Positions 13,063 to 13,368 of a stretch of 13,368 nucleotides of DNA are shown here, piece after piece. The DNA comes from Gammaproteobacteria bacterium (GTDB lineage: Bacteria > Pseudomonadota > Gammaproteobacteria > Steroidobacterales > Steroidobacteraceae), in contig VBNY01000200.1 in the NCBI GenBank assembly GCA_005877705.1, positions 1 to 13,368 of the forward strand, given 5' to 3'. The stretch's first letter is position 1. The number at the start of each line of letters is the position of its first letter. The notes under the pieces are model-generated. The model saw nothing but the letters and a program-made list of their open reading frames with translations, had not been told where the DNA came from and did no database searches. A program made the position numbers and the translations under genes.

Positions 13063-13368
13063 TTAGCCCATGCGCCGCGGCCACCAGTGGCGGGTGCGGC
13101 GCTCCTTGCTGGCGTTCAGCGGCTCCCGCGCGCTGTCTGGATCGTCCGGATCGTCGTAGGACGCATTCGCTGCGTCGGACTCATCGGGCAGTACCACTGT
13201 CGGTGAATCAACAAAGGGCGCGCCTGGAATCGACCGCGGCAGCGTCGGTGCATCGTCGGGCAGTCCACTGGAGGCGTCGGGCTCCTCCATGGGTTCTGCC
13301 ACTGTCTGCGAATCGTCATACGGGGCACTCGGCTCGTACGAGCTCGCGGGTATCATCAGCGTCGGTGA
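13063..13368 (-). CDS. C-terminus of an acidic, Pro-rich repeat protein of unknown function (5' end outside window)
   Basis: The frame is open through the right edge and ends at 13063, showing 101 residues. I do not recognise a family. The visible part is rich in Asp, Glu, Pro, Ser and Ala and is probably disordered. It contains a loosely repeated motif of the form Ser/Ala-Pro/Gln-Thr-Leu/Val-x-x-Pro: SPTLMIP, SQTVAEP, APTLPRS and SPTVVLP, spaced about 20, 20 and 15 residues apart. The corresponding DNA repeats CACTGTCGGTGAATC-like and GCGTCGGTGCATC-like words. The tail switches to basic and aromatic residues (KERRTRHWWPRRMG). Repeated Thr in such a context could be phosphorylated and read by FHA domains; that is speculation. 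An ATG at 13356 is in frame but probably internal, since the repeat pattern continues past it. Confidence 0.6.
   Translation of the reverse strand, partial: SPTLMIPASSYEPSAPYDDSQTVAEPMEEPDASSGLPDDAPTLPRSIPGAPFVDSPTVVLPDESDAANASYDDPDDPDSAREPLNASKERRTRHWWPRRMG

Overview
The window is GC-rich, densely packed bacterial chromosome. Signal-peptide and outer-membrane proteins (a PagL-type lipid A deacylase, a periplasmic oligopeptidase), SlyD and a non-selenium glutathione peroxidase point to a Gram-negative proteobacterium. A soil or water gammaproteobacterium is my best guess, but the sequence alone does not settle it. I see no rRNA, tRNA, CRISPR array, integrase or transposase.

Layout, left to right. 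(1) A left-edge, minus-strand PagL-like outer-membrane acyl hydrolase (1-554, C-terminus cut). (2) Divergent from it, an HtrA-like protein with a PDZ domain that has lost both its catalytic His and Ser (838-1740). It is followed at once by a NarL/LuxR-type regulator with a degenerate receiver domain and an apparent one-base frameshift (1780-2330). (3) A membrane-anchored lytic-transglycosylase-like protein (2491-3303). (4) On the minus strand, a glutathione peroxidase (3398-3877) and an Lrp/AsnC regulator (3955-4377). (5) Divergent from the regulator, ornithine cyclodeaminase and arginase overlapping by ATGA (4556-6627). Together they convert arginine to ornithine and urea, then to proline and ammonia. 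(6) A large iron-sulfur fusion protein with a ferritin-like domain, a divergent ferredoxin domain and two CDGSH domains (6731-8734). It converges on a GFA-family zinc protein (8744-9160). (7) An M3 oligopeptidase, Dcp (9293-11500), converging on SlyD (11533-12015). (8) A rearranged patch: a 263-bp copy of an internal piece of dcp (12037-12299) sits just upstream of slyD and replaces the 3' end of a PfkB sugar kinase gene (12279-12950). (9) At the right edge, the C-terminus of an acidic, Pro-rich repeat protein on the minus strand (13063-13368).

The clearest functional unit is the Lrp-ocd-arginase arginine-catabolic module, with nested inverted repeats between the divergent genes as a plausible operator. 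The most unusual items are the pseudoprotease/pseudo-receiver pair, the ferritin-like/Fer4/double-CDGSH fusion, and the dcp duplication scar that broke the sugar kinase gene.
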